A stretch of 64,000 nt of DNA from G963674685 sp964591275. GTDB taxonomy: Bacteria; Lernaellota; Lernaellaia; JACKCT01. The translations under genes and the position numbers were made by a program. Positions within the stretch are counted from its first letter, which is position 1. Every line of letters begins with the position of its first letter. The DNA lies in NCBI GenBank assembly GCA_964591275.1, contig CAZQAE010000012.1, forward strand, positions 20,197 through 84,196. Direction: 5' to 3'. Under the pieces are notes generated by a model. The model did not search any database, had not been told where the DNA came from, and worked only from the letters and a program-made list of their open reading frames with translations. Positions 8,604 through 17,234 of this stretch are shown here, in pieces.

Positions 8604-9794
8604 CGCCGTATCATCATCCACATCATCGTCCATGGTGTCGTCGTCTGCGGTATCGTCATCTCCGCCTTCGGGAAACTGCGTACCCGTTCGCCATGAGGAA
8701 ACGCCATAGAGTGCGGCATCTTCAAGCTCAAAGTCACTGTCGTAGCAGGTTGGGTTCAGCGTCCAGCCGCCCGTGTCGCGAAGCATGAACGTGGATTGTT
8801 CCTTCTTTCCGTCGTAACCGACGGCCCAGCCGATGTTGGGATCGATGAAATCAAAGTCGTGGATCATCCAATCGGCGCTTTTTTCTCCGGGGAGGGAAAC
8901 GGGCGACCATAGAGCATTTTCATAGAGGTACATGACGGAATACGAGCAGTCGCCCAGGACGAAATTCCGGTCCCCGATTTTTGTTGTTCGTTTAATATTT
9001 TCCGCCGGGCAGCCGGAGGCGGGGAATTCGAAAGGAGTAAAAGCGGATTCTTCATTTTGATACCAAAGAAAACCGGTTCTATTCAAACCATCGATTTTCG
9101 AACCACCGACCATAATGCGACTGGAATAGCTCAGGCCCAGGGAAGAAAAATCGAGGAAATTGGCCGGATCGTAATCATAGAGATGCACCGGGCCGTCTTG
9201 GCCGCCTTGAATAAAATAGAGGAATGCGCGTTTTCCACTTTCCTGCAACAGGGCCATTACGCCGTTGTCGGCCAGCAGCATGATGTCCTTGATCACGATG
9301 TTGCCGTTGAACATGTCGTCCAGGTCCGTCAGATCCCACGCGCCGTCGGGCGTGCGACGCAAAAGAACGCCTCCCGATTCGGCGAGGACGTTCGCCATGG
9401 CCCAGGCGCCCTTGTCCGGGGTGGCGATGATGCGGCGGATTTCGTTGCCGGAGTGCATGATTCCCGGGTCTTCTTCGCTCCACTCGCCGTTTTCGTAAAG
9501 ATAGGCCTTATCCGTTCCGGAGGCCCAGCCGAAATCGGCTGTCAGAAAATCCACGGCGAACCAGGGAAGTTCATCTTCGGGCGCCGTCTCGTCTTTGGCC
9601 CAAAGCCCCCCGGAATAACGGTAAACGGCTTCGCCGACGGCAATGGCTTCAATGTCCTTGATGCAGGTGACGGGAGTGGCATTGTCCTCAGCCTCTTTTT
9701 TTTCTTCGCCATCCTTTGCGGTGCAGGCGTTCAGCATCAGGCCGAAAATCAAAATCACGACAATAGGCAATACGTTGAAATATGTATTTCTCAT
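8592..9794 (-). CDS. Lipoprotein with YCF48-like repeats and acidic C-terminal tail
   Basis: This 400-residue protein has a lipoprotein signal (GLMLNAC, Cys near residue 24) and a body that looks like a beta-propeller. Repeated TADFGWASG and PNIGWAVGYDG segments are typical of YCF48/BNR-like blades. The Asp-rich run (DDDTADDDTMDDDVDDD) sits at the extreme C-terminus here, not just after the lipidated Cys as in the other lipoproteins of this window. No catalytic residues are visible; the role is unknown, probably envelope binding or scaffolding. The gene stops inside a heptamer repeat tract. Confidence 0.75.
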   Translation of the reverse strand: MRNTYFNVLPIVVILIFGLMLNACTAKDGEEKKEAEDNATPVTCIKDIEAIAVGEAVYRYSGGLWAKDETAPEDELPWFAVDFLTADFGWASGTDKAYLYENGEWSEEDPGIMHSGNEIRRIIATPDKGAWAMANVLAESGGVLLRRTPDGAWDLTDLDDMFNGNIVIKDIMLLADNGVMALLQESGKRAFLYFIQGGQDGPVHLYDYDPANFLDFSSLGLSYSSRIMVGGSKIDGLNRTGFLWYQNEESAFTPFEFPASGCPAENIKRTTKIGDRNFVLGDCSYSVMYLYENALWSPVSLPGEKSADWMIHDFDFIDPNIGWAVGYDGKKEQSTFMLRDTGGWTLNPTCYDSDFELEDAALYGVSSWRTGTQFPEGGDDDTADDDTMDDDVDDDTADEV

Positions 9795-9970
9795 TATCCA
9801 TTCCCCCGATGGTTCGGTTTGGGGATTATAAGTCGTCCCATGCTTCGCTATTGTCGCTTAAAATTTGTAAATTTGAAAGATATGCGGAGCGTAATAAAAT
9901 TCCGCGGTTGATTTGTCGCAAGGTTTAATGCCTTCAACCTCTCCCTTGATAGGCTGCCTATCCGTATCGC

Positions 9971-10330
9971 CATTCCGTCAGGAACGAAGTTTTTAGTGGA
10001 GGAATCCCTCAAATCATTTCGATGACGCCCGGACAAAGTGATTCCTTTGTCAGTCAGGTCAAGTGCCTCATCGCTTCGTTTCCGGGGCCTTGTCGCTTCA
10101 CTCGAGTCTCGCAATGGGCAGCGGGAATCCTCGAAGGTTCCTCATAAAAACGCTCCACCGAAAATTCCTTGATTTTAAGTGCCGACATGTTACGCTTCTC
10201 CATGGCGCAACCTACTGTTTTGGGATTCAATATGGCGGCGGCTACAACCGCCGGTAAAACTCTATTAGGGGGCGCGCCATCTATACTTATTCTAACGGAC
10301 TCCATTTCGCTTCGCTTCGGTTGGAACGAC
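9971..10330. repeat. Non-coding gap with inverted copies of a GTCATTCCGA-type repeat
   Basis: The 606 bp between 9795 and 10400 hold no convincing gene. At 9971-10015 the sequence contains CATTCCGTCAGGAACGAAG, then GTGGAGGAATC. At 10291-10330 the complementary strand reads GTCGTTCCAACCGAAGCGAA and continues to ATGGAGTCC. Both resemble the widespread intergenic repeat of the form GTCATTCCGACCGAAG...GTGGAGGAATC, and they face each other. A small hairpin (GACAAAG/CTTTGTC) lies at about 10034-10053. The repeat assignment is by motif memory and the copies are degenerate. Confidence 0.45.
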
Positions 10331-10400
10331 AATAATTGTGTCATTTTTAAATTTTTAAATACGGGAAATTGGAAATCCTGTTTTCAAAGGAGAAAACGAA

Positions 10401-10853
10401 ATGATCGATGAAAATCTCGCCTTCGCTATTCCCATGCTGGAACAAGGCGTGGACATCCTGCAAAAGATGGGCATGAAGGTGGTCGGCCTGGAGAAAAACA
10501 AAGCCAGAATCAAGATGCCCTTTGAGCCGAATCGCAATCACATCGGCAGCGCCTACGGGGGATCGCTTTTTTGTCTGGCCGAGTTTTCCGGGGGCGTAAT
10601 CTTCGCAGCCTCATTCGACTTCGCAAAGTATTTTCCCCTCGTCAAAGAATTTTCTATTCGTTATCGCCGTCCGGCAACCACGGATATGTATCTCGATGTC
10701 GCGCTATCGCCCGAGGAGGTTGAGCGCATTAGCCGGGAGGCGGATGAAAAGGGCAAGGCCGATTATTCTCTGGACCTCGAACTCAAAGACGAAAGTGGGC
10801 AGGTCTGCTGCATCGCGCGTGGGACATGGCAGCTAAGGAAGATTCCGACCTAA
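10401..10853 (+). CDS. Hotdog-fold thioesterase-like protein (PaaI/YiiD-C/DUF4442 type)
   Basis: This 150-residue protein has the size and pattern of a single hotdog domain. NRNHIGSAYGGSLFCLAEFSGG forms the central helix region, and beta strands rich in hydrophobic residues follow (FSIRYRRPATTDMYLDV, DLELKDESGQVCCIARGTWQL). Members hydrolyse acyl-CoA or acyl-ACP thioesters; the substrate is unknown. CAAAGGAGAAAACGA gives a good ribosome site for the ATG at 10401. It precedes the B12-fold gene by 31 bp in the same direction. Confidence 0.7.
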   Translation: MIDENLAFAIPMLEQGVDILQKMGMKVVGLEKNKARIKMPFEPNRNHIGSAYGGSLFCLAEFSGGVIFAASFDFAKYFPLVKEFSIRYRRPATTDMYLDVALSPEEVERISREADEKGKADYSLDLELKDESGQVCCIARGTWQLRKIPT

Positions 10854-10884
10854 GGGACGCGATTTCAACGATGCGGGAATTTTT

Positions 10885-11274
10885 ATGAAACCACTTCGGA
10901 TTTTATTCGCTGATATTGGCGATGATCATGCGGGACGTGAGTCAAAGAACCTGGCCAAAATCCTGCGCGACGCCGGCTTTGAGGTGATTCCGCTCGGATT
11001 CGGGTTTAGCGCAGGCGAGATTGCTTTGGCCGCACGCCAGGAGGATGTGGATGGTCTTTGCCTGTGGCGAGGGGGCGATATCGAAAAACTGAAAAGTTAT
11101 TTGAATCAAAGCGATGTCGAGCTTCTCGAATCCATACCGGTTTTTCTGTGCGGAATGAGTGCGCAAGACCTCACGCCGGTGAAATGGCATGGATCAGTCC
11201 CTATCATCTTCAAGAAAGATGAATCGCTATCGACAATCGCCGAACGAATAAGCCATGAATTAAAAAAACGATAG
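10885..11274 (+). CDS. Small stand-alone cobalamin-binding-like domain protein
   Basis: This 129-residue protein resembles the C-terminal B12-binding domain of methylmalonyl-CoA mutase. It begins ILFADIGDDHAGRESKNLA, then DAGFEVIPLG, and a late PVFLCGM segment follows. The cobalamin motif is normally DxHxxG; here the His is kept (DDH) but Gly follows after one residue, not two. Cobalamin binding is therefore doubtful and it may be a Rossmann-fold relative used as a sensor. No mutase subunit is nearby. It sits 31 bp after the thioesterase and probably shares its transcript. Confidence 0.6.
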   Translation: MKPLRILFADIGDDHAGRESKNLAKILRDAGFEVIPLGFGFSAGEIALAARQEDVDGLCLWRGGDIEKLKSYLNQSDVELLESIPVFLCGMSAQDLTPVKWHGSVPIIFKKDESLSTIAERISHELKKR

Positions 11275-11293
11275 CTTCCAAGCTTTTCCGTCC

Positions 11294-12685
11294 TCACCCT
11301 TTTTCTTTGCCTTGCCAAATCAACATTGACTTCGCTTCAGGGGTATAGTCGCCGTCGCCTTGGTGCACGATCAGCGGCGGCAGATGCGTGGTTTTACTCC
11401 GCGATCCCACAATCCCGCTTACGAGTAGACACTTGGCTTCGACCTTTTCCTTGGGCAGGACGCGGCGAATTTTACAGGCGCCGATTTTAGCTTCGCGCAG
11501 CAGGGTCGTTAACTCCTCTTGCCTGGACGCCAAGTGGATCAGATAAATCTTTCCGCCTTCGCGCACAAGATATTTCATTCCGCCAATTAACTCGCCAAGC
11601 GTCAGTCCCACCTCGTGACGGCTGGCGGCTCGCGTTTCATCGGGACTGATATGCCCTGTCCCCACGGGGAAATATGGTGGATTGCTGACGGCGATATCGA
11701 AGCTTCCCTTTGCGAAAACATTGCCTGCGCGGCGCACATTTTCGTAAACAATGCTGGCGCGATCTTCGAGTGAGTTGGCCAATAATGAGCGCCTCGACAT
11801 TTCCGCCAGATCCCGCTGATATTCGATTCCGGTGACATCGTGCGCGCCCTGGCCCGCGAGGATGAGGGGGATGACGCCGCTGCCGCTGCCCAGGTCGATG
11901 ATTCGGTCGCCCAGATCAAATTCTACGAAGGCCGCCAGAAGCAAAGGGTCGATGGAGTAACGGAAACCCGTGAGCTTTTGAATGATACGCAAAGGACCGT
12001 GCATGAGATCCTGCAAATTTTCATCGTGGCCGACGGTGATTTCAACCAGAGGACGCCCGAGAACTTCTTCTATCTTTTCCGGTGGAACATCGCCTGATCT
12101 GAGTAGCAGCGGAGGATCGGTAGAAATATCAATGACCGTGCTGCCTCGCGAAGGCGCCAGCGGTCCGGCGTCGAATAATACCAAGTCCGGTTCATTGCAA
12201 AAGTAATTCGCAACATCATCGGCGCAAAACGATGCGGGCATCCGCGCGGGATTGGCGCTTGTGGCGACCAACGGAACGCCGGCCATTTCCACCAAACGCC
12301 GAGAAGTTTTTGCGCCGGGAACACGAACGCCGATCGTTGGTCCCCAGCCTGTCGCTTCGCCGATAAAATCACTGCGAGCGCGCCCAACGAGAGTTAAAGG
12401 ACCAGGCCACAGCCGTTTTGCCAATGGCTCAAAGAACGCTGGCGGCGGGTCAAAGGCGGCGCGGGCCATACGTGCATCGGCCACCAGGCAGGGCATAGCC
12501 TTTTTTGATTCGCGGCTTTTCAGTTTGTTGATGCGGGCCAGAGCCTTGGGCCTGTCCAATCGGGCAAGAAGGCCGTAGAGAGTTTCTGTCGGGAAAATAA
12601 TGATCCGTCCCTGGTCGAGGAGCTGGGCCGCGTGTGTCAGGGCCTTGCCGCCGGGCGTATCGGGATCAATCTTGATTCTATCCAT
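11294..12685 (-). CDS. Fusion of L-threonylcarbamoyladenylate synthase (Sua5/TsaC) and TrmN6-like methyltransferase
   Basis: This is one 463-residue frame with two domains. Residues 1 to about 215 are Sua5/YrdC/TsaC-like, making threonylcarbamoyl-AMP for t6A37. They show IIIFPTETLYGL, KLKSRESKKAMPCLV, RLWPGPLTLV, VPLVATSANP and SRGSTVIDI. Residues from about 220 are a class I SAM methyltransferase like YfiC/TrmN6, with the SAM motif DLGSGSGVIPL and the N6-adenine motif NPPYFP. TrmN6 methylates A37 of tRNA-Val, so both halves would act on position 37 of tRNA. I see no stop or frameshift between them. It is the last gene of the rpoH-purD-purE run. Confidence 0.88.
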   Translation of the reverse strand: MDRIKIDPDTPGGKALTHAAQLLDQGRIIIFPTETLYGLLARLDRPKALARINKLKSRESKKAMPCLVADARMARAAFDPPPAFFEPLAKRLWPGPLTLVGRARSDFIGEATGWGPTIGVRVPGAKTSRRLVEMAGVPLVATSANPARMPASFCADDVANYFCNEPDLVLFDAGPLAPSRGSTVIDISTDPPLLLRSGDVPPEKIEEVLGRPLVEITVGHDENLQDLMHGPLRIIQKLTGFRYSIDPLLLAAFVEFDLGDRIIDLGSGSGVIPLILAGQGAHDVTGIEYQRDLAEMSRRSLLANSLEDRASIVYENVRRAGNVFAKGSFDIAVSNPPYFPVGTGHISPDETRAASRHEVGLTLGELIGGMKYLVREGGKIYLIHLASRQEELTTLLREAKIGACKIRRVLPKEKVEAKCLLVSGIVGSRSKTTHLPPLIVHQGDGDYTPEAKSMLIWQGKEKG

Positions 12686-12754
12686 AATTTCAAGTCAGCC
12701 ATCGGGTAAAAGCAGCCGCTCAAAGGTTGATGGAAAAGTCAGAGGGAAAGCGAT

Positions 12755-13261
12755 CTATTTTTCCCCCTTGATCGCCTTTTGCAGCTTCACGTTCTTTTTC
12801 CTGACGCCTTCCCGCATCGATTTTTTATGATCGTCAAGAATTTTCGCCACGGTCGGATCACCGACGGCGAGAATCTGCGCCGCCAGCACCGCAGCGTTTA
12901 CAGCGCCGAAATCTCCCACCGCCACTGTTGCAACCGGCACGCCGGGAGGCATTTGCACTGTGGCGAGCAGGGCATCGAATCCTGCCAGGGGCGTTGCTGC
13001 CATAGGGACGCCGATGACGGGCAGGGTGGTGTGCGCCGCGGCGGCGCCGGCCAGATGCGCCGCACCACCGGCAGCGGCAATGATCACGCCGAATCCCTTC
13101 GCCTTCGCCTTTTTGACGAAATTAGCCGTCGCGTCCGCGCAGCGATGCGCGGATAAAACACTGACTTCGTATGGCAGGCCGAATTTTTTGAGTTGATCCG
13201 CGCATTTTGACATGACAGGCCAATCGGAATCCGACCCCATGATGACCGCTACTTTTTTCAT
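12755..13261 (-). CDS. purE: N5-carboxyaminoimidazole ribonucleotide mutase PurE
   Basis: This 168-residue enzyme of purine biosynthesis converts N5-CAIR to CAIR. Motifs are MGSDSDWPVM near the N-terminus, SAHR near residue 43, GGAAHLAG and VQMPPGVPVATVAVG. The start at 13261 is preceded by GGAGAC; a longer in-frame reading exists but lacks a ribosome site. It follows purD by 39 bp, an arrangement consistent with a purine operon. The C-terminus is Lys-rich and slightly longer than in E. coli. Confidence 0.95.
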   Translation of the reverse strand: MKKVAVIMGSDSDWPVMSKCADQLKKFGLPYEVSVLSAHRCADATANFVKKAKAKGFGVIIAAAGGAAHLAGAAAAHTTLPVIGVPMAATPLAGFDALLATVQMPPGVPVATVAVGDFGAVNAAVLAAQILAVGDPTVAKILDDHKKSMREGVRKKNVKLQKAIKGEK

Positions 13262-13300
13262 TGTGTCTCCATTATTCGCTTGGCGTGCCATTTGGCCACA

Positions 13301-14572
13301 CTATAAGTGTTTTTTCGCTTTTGCGCCGATGTCCGTGCGGCAATGCGCTCCTTTAAAGCCGATTTTGCCCACGGCGGCGTACGCGTTGGCAATGGCCTCA
13401 GGGATCCCTGCGCCCAGGGCCGTTACGCCCAGAACGCGCCCCCCGCTTGTGACTACGTTGTCGCCGTCGAGTTTCGTGCCCGCATGAAAAACTTCCGCGT
13501 TTGGACCGAAATCCGAATCGAGACCCGTGATGACTTTGCCTTTCTCGTAAGCGCCGGGATAACCGCCCGATGCCATTACCACGCACACCGAAGGCTCTTG
13601 CAGCCATTCGACGCTGTGCTCGTGCAAAGTCCCATCGGCGCACGCCATGAGCAGCGGTACGATATCCGACTTCATGCGAAAAAGAAGCGGCTGCGTTTCG
13701 GGGTCGCCGAAGCGCGCGTTGAACTCAAGAACTTTGACCGCGCCGTTTTCGATCATGAGACCGGCGTAGAGAACGCCCTGGTAGGGGGCGCCCTGATCGG
13801 CCATCCCCGCCACGATCGGCTTCATGATGCCGGTCATGATGTCGTCGAAAAGGGCCGGCGTGACGACAGGCGCGGGTGAGTATGCGCCCATGCCGCCCGT
13901 ATTGAGCCCTTTGTCGCCGTCGAACACGCGTTTGTGATCCTGGCACGTCGCCAGGGGCATGACGGTTTTGCCGTCGCTAAAAGCCAGGAAGCTGGCTTCC
14001 TCGCCATGTAGAAATTCTTCCACGAGGACACTATCGCCCGCGTCGCCGAAATCGCGATCCAGCATGATGCTTTTTAGGCCCGCTTTCGCCTCGTCGAGAT
14101 TTTCACAAATGAGAACGCCTTTGCCCGCGGCCAGTCCATCGGCTTTCAGAACGACCGGAAAGCCGAAACGGTTCAGTGAGGCCAAAGCTTTTTCGTATTC
14201 CGTGAAACTTTCGGATTGGCCGGTGGGGACTCCGTATTTTTGGCAAATCTGCTTCGTGAACGACTTGCTGCCTTCAAGCTGCGCAGCCGCTTTTTTTGGT
14301 CCGAAAGCCTTAAGGCCTCGCTCAAAAAGCAGATCGGCCAACCCGTTCACCAAGGGTCCCTCGGGACCGATGACGGTCAGATCAATCGAATTATCCCGGG
14401 CAAAATCGGCCAGCGCCATGATGTCGCCCGCGCCTATGTCGATGTTTTCAGCGACCTGGGCCGTTCCCGCGTTGCCCGGCGCGCAGAATATCTTTTCGAC
14501 CAGCGGGGATCGGGCGATTTTCCAACACAGCGTATGTTCACGACCGCCGGAACCGACGACGAGTATTTTCAT
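13301..14572 (-). CDS. purD: Phosphoribosylamine-glycine ligase (GAR synthetase) PurD
   Basis: This 423-residue ATP-grasp ligase of purine biosynthesis begins MKILVVGSGGREHTLCWK. The ATP-grasp core shows VLKADGLAAGKGVLI, LVEEFLHGEEASFLAFSDG and FNARFGDPETQPLLFRM. GAGGTCCAAAATG supports the start at 14572. The length is standard. It is followed by purE and preceded by rpoH with a 35-bp gap, all on the minus strand, so the set is likely transcribed together. Confidence 0.96.
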   Translation of the reverse strand: MKILVVGSGGREHTLCWKIARSPLVEKIFCAPGNAGTAQVAENIDIGAGDIMALADFARDNSIDLTVIGPEGPLVNGLADLLFERGLKAFGPKKAAAQLEGSKSFTKQICQKYGVPTGQSESFTEYEKALASLNRFGFPVVLKADGLAAGKGVLICENLDEAKAGLKSIMLDRDFGDAGDSVLVEEFLHGEEASFLAFSDGKTVMPLATCQDHKRVFDGDKGLNTGGMGAYSPAPVVTPALFDDIMTGIMKPIVAGMADQGAPYQGVLYAGLMIENGAVKVLEFNARFGDPETQPLLFRMKSDIVPLLMACADGTLHEHSVEWLQEPSVCVVMASGGYPGAYEKGKVITGLDSDFGPNAEVFHAGTKLDGDNVVTSGGRVLGVTALGAGIPEAIANAYAAVGKIGFKGAHCRTDIGAKAKKHL

Positions 14573-14607
14573 TTTGGACCTCGGAAAAGATGTGCGTTGC
14601 GTATCAT

Positions 14608-15585
14608 TCAATACGGTGATTCGATGTGGTTTTCTCTAAAGAATTCTTTAAGCTTTTTCAAGACTCTGGTTTCTATTTGCCGAACGCGCTCGCGCGTAAT
14701 GCCGTATCTATCGCCGATATCCTGCAGGGTTTGCGGCGGATCGCCGAGCATCCTGTTTTGATAAATATCCAGTTCCTTGCCTGATAACGTGTCTTTGAAA
14801 TTGAGCATCGCCTTGCGGTATATCGCATCGAGTTGTTCGCCGACCAGGGCCTCATCCTGTAGAACTTCGGTCGAAGGCGTCATGTCGCCCATCGTTGTCG
14901 TGGAATCCGCTGTCAAGGGCGATTCAAGACTCAACTCATTGCGCGACAGGCGTTTGTCCATCTCAATGACATCTTTTTCGCTGACCTCAAGCCGCTCGGC
15001 CAACAATTTCGTCGTAGGCGAGAAACCTTGCGCTTCGAGCCGCTCCTTTTCCTTCTTCAGATTGAAAAAGAGCTTGCGTTGTGCCTGGGTTGTGCCGATT
15101 TTGACCATCCGCCAGTTGTTGAGAATGTACCGATAAATATATGCCTTGATCCACCACGCGGCGTAACTGGAAAGTTTGACGCCCTTGAAGGGGTCGAATT
15201 TTGAGACCGCTATCATCAATCCGATGTTCCCCTCCTGAATCAGGTCCATCAGGTTGATAAAAGCCCTCTGGTAATCCATGGCGATTTTGACGACCAGCCG
15301 CAGATTGCTGGTGATGAGTTTCGCCGCCGCATCCTGGTCATTGTTTTCGTGAAGTTTAACGGCGAGGTCATATTCCTCATCTCTGGTCAACAGAGAATAG
15401 CGACCGACGCCTGACAAATAGGCTGAGAGGCTGCTGACGTGGACAAGGGATTCGCTGGATTTGGAATCCGAAGGATCATCGAAAAGTTTCCCGCTTGATT
15501 TTGCCGTACCAGATGGACTCTCGTCTTCTTTGTCGAGGACTTCAGGATCAATCGCATCATCTTTTTTTCTCTGTTTTCTCACCAT
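14608..15585 (-). CDS. rpoH: RpoH-type alternative sigma factor (sigma-32 family)
   Basis: This 325-residue sigma-70 family protein has region 1.2 (LSAYLSGVGRYSLLTRDEEYDLA), region 2 (DLIQEGNIGLMIAVSKFDP, then YAAWWIKAYIYRYILNNW) and region 4 (LQDIGDRYGITRERVRQIE). The RpoH box QRKLFFNLKK is the mark that separates sigma-32 from other group 3 factors. An N-terminal extension of about 50 charged residues is unusual. AAGAGGACATG supports the start. It heads a run with purD, purE and the tRNA-modifying fusion; in many bacteria rpoH stands alone. Confidence 0.88.
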   Translation of the reverse strand: MVRKQRKKDDAIDPEVLDKEDESPSGTAKSSGKLFDDPSDSKSSESLVHVSSLSAYLSGVGRYSLLTRDEEYDLAVKLHENNDQDAAAKLITSNLRLVVKIAMDYQRAFINLMDLIQEGNIGLMIAVSKFDPFKGVKLSSYAAWWIKAYIYRYILNNWRMVKIGTTQAQRKLFFNLKKEKERLEAQGFSPTTKLLAERLEVSEKDVIEMDKRLSRNELSLESPLTADSTTTMGDMTPSTEVLQDEALVGEQLDAIYRKAMLNFKDTLSGKELDIYQNRMLGDPPQTLQDIGDRYGITRERVRQIETRVLKKLKEFFRENHIESPY

Positions 15586-15677
15586 GTCCTCTTAAACCAT
15601 GAAAAGCTTTTTGAATCAAATCCTTTTGATGTTTATGGGAATAATTGAGCATTTTTCATTTGAAAAGGAAAATTCGG

Positions 15678-15707
15678 TTCTTATTACCTAAAATTTCGTT
15701 GTATAAT
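15678..15707 (+). promoter_or_regulatory. Possible sigma-70 promoter for the C25-like lipoprotein gene
   Basis: A perfect TATAAT (15702-15707) stands 34 bp before the ATG at 15742. The best partner upstream is TTCTTA (15678-15683, 18-bp spacer), a poor -35 match. The region upstream is AT-rich. The -10 element is convincing and the -35 is not. Confidence 0.5.
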
Positions 15708-15741
15708 GGCTTGTTGGGGCCATGAACGGAGTTAATTTATA

Positions 15742-17145
15742 ATGCTGAAGCACTGTAGTAAAGTTTTGGTTTTCCTGGTGATTTTCTCTTTCCTGTCATG
15801 CGTTGGCCCGGATTCCGACGACGATGACGCGGCTGACGATGACACACAAGCAGATGACGATGACGCGGACGACGATTCCGACGACGACGTTGATGATGAC
15901 GTTAATGATGACGCGGACGACGACGTTAATGACGACGTTAATGATGACGCGGACGACGATGCGGACGACGACGTTAATGACGACGTGGACGATGACATTG
16001 ACGATGATGCTGACGACGACATTGTCCTTCCACATCCTCCAGGGCGTTACGTTGCATTTGTCACCGACGCCACGGAAAACGCCATCGAAACTCTTATGAA
16101 TTTTCGGACGCAGCAGGGCTACAGTGTTGAAATCGTCAATGTTGATGACCTGATGGCGCAAACGCCCGGCGCTCCCGTCGAGGAATTGGCCAGGGATTAT
16201 TTGATGGATACCTACGAGACTTCCCGCGAAGTTTCTAAACCCTACTGCCTGATCGTCGCCGGTTACAACACAATGCCGATGCCGGTCCTGGATACGGATC
16301 CGATGAATCCGAATACTTACTCAACGGCCACCGATGCCTATTACGCGGATATCGATGTCGATTGGGATTTCGACGGCGACGGCGTGATCGGCGAGTGGGA
16401 CGAGGACGTCTTCTCTCTCGATGCCGAATATTTGATTGGCCGCATTCCCAGCGACGATCCCGAATTGGTGGGCGATTATTGCGACAAGGTTGTTGATTTT
16501 GAATCGGACGGTGAATCGGCCTATAAGTGGGAAACCTTGCTTCTGGCTGGCTATATCGCCATCGACGGCGATTCGGCGATCATTTTGAATATGATCCGCA
16601 ACAACACTCTCATGCCAGGCGGTTATGGCGTGCATCGCATGTACGAAGAAGGCGGCCCGTTTCCAGGCGAGGAAATTCTAAACACAGACAATCTTCTGGA
16701 GCAATGGGGAAACAATCCTTACGGACTGGTGATATGGGCCAGTCACGGATCGACGCATGGGGCATTTTTTATCGACAGCGACGATGCGCCGTTATTCGGC
16801 GCGGGCGAAACTTCCATGGTAATGTCTTCGGCATGCAACCAAAGCAATCCGGACGCTGATGACAACATCGGCGCTTCGATGGTTTTGCATGGACCGGGAG
16901 CAGCTTTCGTCGGTTCATCGGAGATCACGCATCCCGGAGAGTTGGGAGAAGGCTCCCTGATTTTCATGGTCATGACGGACTACTACATGAACCTAAACGA
17001 CACGCTGGGCCACGCCCTGTATCATTCCATGGATGTCTATATCGAGAACTTTTTTATGCTGCCCTATGATCGCGGATTGTTCCTGCGCAATTATTACGGC
17101 TTCCACATCCTCGGCGATCCAGCGCAGACCTATTGGCCGAGATGA
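15742..17145 (+). CDS. Asp-linker lipoprotein with C25 (gingipain-like) peptidase domain
   Basis: This 467-residue lipoprotein has lipidated Cys near residue 20 (FSFLSC). About 75 residues of Asp-rich repeat follow (DDDADDDVNDD units), then a C25-like domain from residue 95. The domain begins YVAFVTDATENAIETLMNFR, typical of gingipain N-terminal subdomains. The catalytic dyad is visible: His335 in WASHGS and Cys365 in SSACNQ, and the end shows HILGDPAQTYWPR. It is probably a surface-anchored cysteine peptidase, or a caspase-fold relative with another substrate preference. The gingipain C-terminal sorting domain is absent; the lipid anchor may replace it. Confidence 0.85.
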   Translation: MLKHCSKVLVFLVIFSFLSCVGPDSDDDDAADDDTQADDDDADDDSDDDVDDDVNDDADDDVNDDVNDDADDDADDDVNDDVDDDIDDDADDDIVLPHPPGRYVAFVTDATENAIETLMNFRTQQGYSVEIVNVDDLMAQTPGAPVEELARDYLMDTYETSREVSKPYCLIVAGYNTMPMPVLDTDPMNPNTYSTATDAYYADIDVDWDFDGDGVIGEWDEDVFSLDAEYLIGRIPSDDPELVGDYCDKVVDFESDGESAYKWETLLLAGYIAIDGDSAIILNMIRNNTLMPGGYGVHRMYEEGGPFPGEEILNTDNLLEQWGNNPYGLVIWASHGSTHGAFFIDSDDAPLFGAGETSMVMSSACNQSNPDADDNIGASMVLHGPGAAFVGSSEITHPGELGEGSLIFMVMTDYYMNLNDTLGHALYHSMDVYIENFFMLPYDRGLFLRNYYGFHILGDPAQTYWPR

Positions 17146-17211
17146 GGACGGCTGACTCAAATGCGGAATGGCGAATGCGGAAAGAACACAATATTCCTCA
17201 ATAAAGTCATA

Positions 17212-17232
17212 CCTCATACTTCAAACTTCATA
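17212..17232. repeat. Heptamer tract (CTTCATA family) next to a stop codon
   Basis: Units CCTCATA, CTTCAAA and CTTCATA occupy 17212-17232, two bases from the stop codon (17235-17237) of the minus-strand SUMF1-fold lipoprotein gene. It is the same family and orientation as 8583-8603, which also abuts a minus-strand lipoprotein stop. Confidence 0.7.
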
Positions 17233-17234
17233 AC

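Noticed and set aside
9900..10260. Possible structured RNA in the 9795-10400 gap
   Set aside because: Small hairpins are present, but no tmRNA, 6S, SRP or RNase P features were found.
9848..10344. Minus-strand frames in the 9795-10400 gap
   Set aside because: They run through repeat sequences in both orientations and have no start signals. They look like chance frames in a repeat-derived gap.
15796..16161. Minus-strand open frames opposite the Asp repeats, rich in Val/Ile
   Set aside because: They are a mirror of the GAT/GAC repeats, which give long stop-free complements. There is no start signal or family.
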